Part shown: one piece after another, positions 60,601 to 64,000 of the stretch
Position numbering within the stretch: position 1 is the stretch's first letter
Layout: each line of letters starts with the position of its first letter
Assembly (NCBI RefSeq): GCF_901933205.1
Contig: NC_044573.1
Coordinates: forward strand, 50,153,493 to 50,217,492
Length of the DNA stretch: 64,000 nt
Source: Camarhynchus parvulus
Taxonomy: Eukaryota; Chordata; Aves; Passeriformes; Thraupidae
Direction: 5' to 3'
Notes under the pieces: generated by a model
The model's input: only the letters and a program-made list of their open reading frames with translations
Database searches by the model: none
Told to the model about the DNA's origin: nothing
Position numbers and translations under genes: made by a program

Positions 60601-63600
60601 TCAAGAGGTGTAGAAAATGGTCAGGTATTCAAGGAAAGTTCTTGCACTTATGCTTGCTGCTGACATTTGCAGTGCTTTTTAAGAGGCCTGAGCTGTTGCA
60701 ATATTTTTCTGCAGGATAAAATGAAATAAGATTCTATTTCAGTCTCCAATTTCTATCATTAAATGAACATCTCTGGTAATACTGAGATGGAACTTCAAGC
60801 TTCCAATGCATTTTCCAAAAGGAATAGGACATAACCCAAGTGTCTTAAGCAATGTTAGAGTCACAACATCCGGACTGGTGATGAGCCAAAACTAAGGTGT
60901 GGCAGCTACCTAAGCAAGTTGACTTAATGCTTAGTGGGCTGAAGTTTAAGAAAACAGATTTAAAAGAACATCTTTCTATGTGGCTTTCATGGAATTATTG
61001 GGATGCTTTAAGAAAGGTACATAACTAGAACTTTGCAAGCTTTTAAATTTTTTTTTAATTTTTTACCTTTTGAGTTGTGCTGGACATTTGGCTCCACATT
61101 GTGTTTTCTTGCTTTCTAGATGTAGAACTCTGCATACTTCCAGAGTTAAAATAAATAGCTGTTTTTCAGTATTGGAATAAAAAACAGATTAAAAAAATGT
61201 GGAGAAAGAAGTGATTTGCTCTGGATAGACATTCAAATGATACACATGGAGAATTATTATGTTTGAAGCTTAGGATGACAAAGTAGAGAAAGATATTTCA
61301 TACTGCCCTATTGTATGTGGGGAAGTGTAATCCATCACCTACTTTGATAAGCTTTACCTTTTTTTTGGAGATTGCTGTGAAATGATCTCATGAGCTGAAT
61401 CAATTTAGACATTCCAAACAAATGTGTTTTAAAATGCCCAAATGATGTATATGAAGAAACGATTGCTGTGTTTGTGTCTAGAGATCAATGCATTTTTCTT
61501 CATTTGCATTATGCTCTGACACTGCTGTAGCTTCTGGAGTTACATTTCAGTAGGACTTGCTGTTGATTTATTTTTAATTTGATCTTAATCAGCTCTATGT
61601 TTTTATCCCCTTTCTTTTTGTCATTTTATTTACTTAAGTATCAGCACAGTTCCTCAATAAGAGGCTTGGAAAGAGAATGCTCACATTGTCTGGCTTCAGT
61701 AACCATCAGCTGTATTACCACATGCACATCTATCAAGATTAGTTACTTTTCCAGTACATAAAATCCATTTATGTAACAAGAAAATCAAATAAACACCGCT
61801 GTGTTTTCTTAAAATCTCTAGTGTCCATGTCTTTCTTTGGCCACATAAAAATGATTTCTGGGAATTTAACAGCATAAGGTTTAGTTGTTATGTTAAAGTC
61901 TCAAGTGAACTGGACAAAAAACTGGACCTGTCAATATCCTATCTGAAAAGGGAAAATAGGTGAGATTGTGTTTTGTTTGAACAATGTGAATTTAAGTAAA
62001 TGCTTTGTTATTTCAATATCATTTTACATCTGTTACATAGACACTTGCCTGGCTCTCTCACCAATGAAAACACATTAGTCTCCAATTGTTCTGGGGCAGA
62101 CACATGGAGCAGTCTCCCATTTATACATGCCTCAAAAAATACTGGTCATCCAAGAGATCCTCAGGAGGTGAGTCAGTGATCTATCACAGTCCACAAGCAT
62201 GAATTTAGTAGACAATATAGCCAAATTCAGAGTGAGGGGCAAACCTGGCTTCAGGGAGTCTGGGAGATGTGTCAGACCAGTGGCTGGAGACCCACTTGGC
62301 TTGTGGTGGGCACCTCATCTTGGGGAGAGCTGTGGAGCGAGTGGGGGTGAGCAGAGAGGGGCCAATGCCACGGCTGAGACCACGGGCACAGGTAAGATAA
62401 CATAATAGGGTCTCTCTTTCAAGGATGAGTTTTGGCAGGAGTATCCTGCCTGCCCCCTTCTCTGAGACCTTGCACTGAGTAGAGGGAGTGCAGGGCAAGG
62501 CACTGCAGACACCACAAAGCAGAGCAGCCTGTTTCTTCCTTCAGACCATGGCAAATATTGACAGAAGGGCTTTAAGTTCAAGATCTCATTAGGCAGCTCT
62601 ACAGAAGGGCACCTTCCTTTCCCTGCCCCAATTCTTCTTCTTCCTCTTTTCCATTAACCTTTCCTGTACCCAGGATCCTGACACTTTGTGCTTCAAGTGG
62701 AGCAGCTGACTTGGCTCCTGGAGTCCCTCACACCATATAAGTGTCTATACCAGTGGGAAGTTTTCTGTTCCCCTCAGTTTTCCGAGAAGGACAGCTCTAG
62801 GGAAGGTTGCAGCAGTTCCCTGAAAAAGAAAGATTATTACCTCTTATGTTTTCTTTATTTCAGGCATGTTCATACCCCACATGAGGAAAATTCCTAGTAA
62901 AGTATGAAGATGGACATTTCACAGAGTCAAACTGGTGCCAAGACAGGCTTTTACGGATAAAGAATACTGTGCAGGATTTATTTTAGGGCGGTTTCTGATT
63001 AGCTGCTCATCACTATTATGTCTGGACCACAGCATTGGCAGTTTTGTATAGTCAGCTGTTTGGATAGCATGCTCATTATCCAAAGGTAATGGAAATGTGG
63101 GAAGAAATTACTCTAAGAAGTTCTTTTTTGTATCTTTTTTCTCTGTCTGATTATGTTCCTTTATTGCATATGCATTCTTTCTAAAATTAAGAAGGGTTTC
63201 TAAATGGATTCCCTGTCAGCAGCAGTAGAAATGGACCAAATTTTTAACTTTTTCCATAGATTTATGGGTATCTGGAACTCAAGGAAACATAGTATGAATA
63301 CATGGAATTTTTTTTATGCTGGTCTTTTCATATGTGATCCATAAATAAATAGCATTTGATTCTCTAGTCCTCATTTCCCTATCCACCAGTATCCATCTTC
63401 ATTTCCCAGTGGAAGCCAATGCCATTCACTTTGGCATGTTCTTTTTTGGGGTGGTATTTCTACATGGGAACCAGGATATGTGAGTCTGTATGGGGAGGGC
63501 AATGACGGTGACCAAAACTGGGAAATGCTCCTGGAGTCCACAGAGCAGACATAGGTTATGTCAATATCACACTATGGGGCACAGTTTAAGGCATTTCCCA

Positions 63601-64000
63601 GAAAATAGTCTGAAATTATTCTATTCAGGTCAGCTCCAGTTCTGGGGAAGCATGAGAGGGGATTGTTTGGTATTTTTAGGGCAAGCCCTTTACATGTTCC
63701 CTAACATTAATTTCATTTTTGGAATCTCTTCCTTGAGAAAGCAAATGAACAAATATATATGTCTGTGTGAAAGGTGATCTATGGGGCACACCTTAATTCA
63801 GAAGGTGTGTTTAAAAAGAAAGGTAGTTCCTTCTTCACTGAGCATTCACCAAGTATAAGCAAGGCAAGGTTTTGTAAGCACTATTTTCATTATTTTTAAG
63901 CCACTAATGCTAATTGGAGGAAGGACCAGGAATTTAGGGCGTTTCAAGTTGGAGCTGAAGAACTTGTGCTGACTTCTGTGAATGTAATTTTCTCCAATGT
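60601..64000. other. Intergenic or intronic DNA to right edge, no gene recognised
   Basis: AT-rich apart from a GC-elevated patch at about 62160-62560 with three overlapping frames (68, 97 and 88 codons) that encode nothing recognisable. The right end, 63480-64000, is ordinary unique sequence with no repeat signature. Confidence 0.5.

Noticed and set aside
1..64000. CRISPR arrays, operons, phage or other prokaryotic systems
   Set aside because: No regularly spaced direct repeats, no dense co-directional coding and no ribosome-binding pattern; CR1 elements show this is amniote nuclear DNA.

Overview
The window looks like nuclear DNA from an amniote, most probably a bird. The main evidence is four fragments of CR1 LINE retrotransposon with the usual avian form: 5'-truncated copies that keep the 3' end, one of them also keeping part of the ORF2 reading frame. 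Older, eroded repeats shared across amniotes are also present: MIR-like CORE-SINEs and short palindromic MITE-like copies. There is no operon structure, no dense coding and no ribosome-binding-site pattern, so this is not prokaryotic or phage DNA. I could not identify the species or the locus.

I found no convincing protein-coding exon, tRNA, rRNA, microRNA or CRISPR array. The long open frames (up to 194 codons) have low-complexity or incoherent translations, lack recognisable domains, and several are antisense to repeats. The window is best read as a gene desert or the inside of a very long intron.

Layout. 1-1060: moderately GC- and CpG-rich left edge with two G-quadruplex-type runs. 1061-10420: AT-rich DNA with one CR1 3' end (6018-6366), a CR1 tail (10364-10416) and several ancient repeats. 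10417-54985: about 44.6 kb in which I recognise no CR1. Within it, 15.7-24 kb has many stretches that read like conserved enhancer DNA and a CpG-rich patch with a very C-rich tract (21.3-23.06 kb). Another enhancer-like stretch lies at 39.4-39.8 kb and a 100-base pyrimidine tract at 38.1-38.2 kb. 54986-58240: two more CR1 copies, one with an internal deletion. 58241-64000: AT-rich DNA with two more enhancer-like stretches and two GC-elevated patches of unknown origin.

The likely role of the window, if any, is long-range regulation of a gene outside it. That is inferred from sequence texture alone; conservation could not be tested here. I see no undescribed multi-gene system. The observations most worth testing are the CpG/G4 patch inside the enhancer-like cluster, the CR1-free span, and the set of palindromic ancient repeats.
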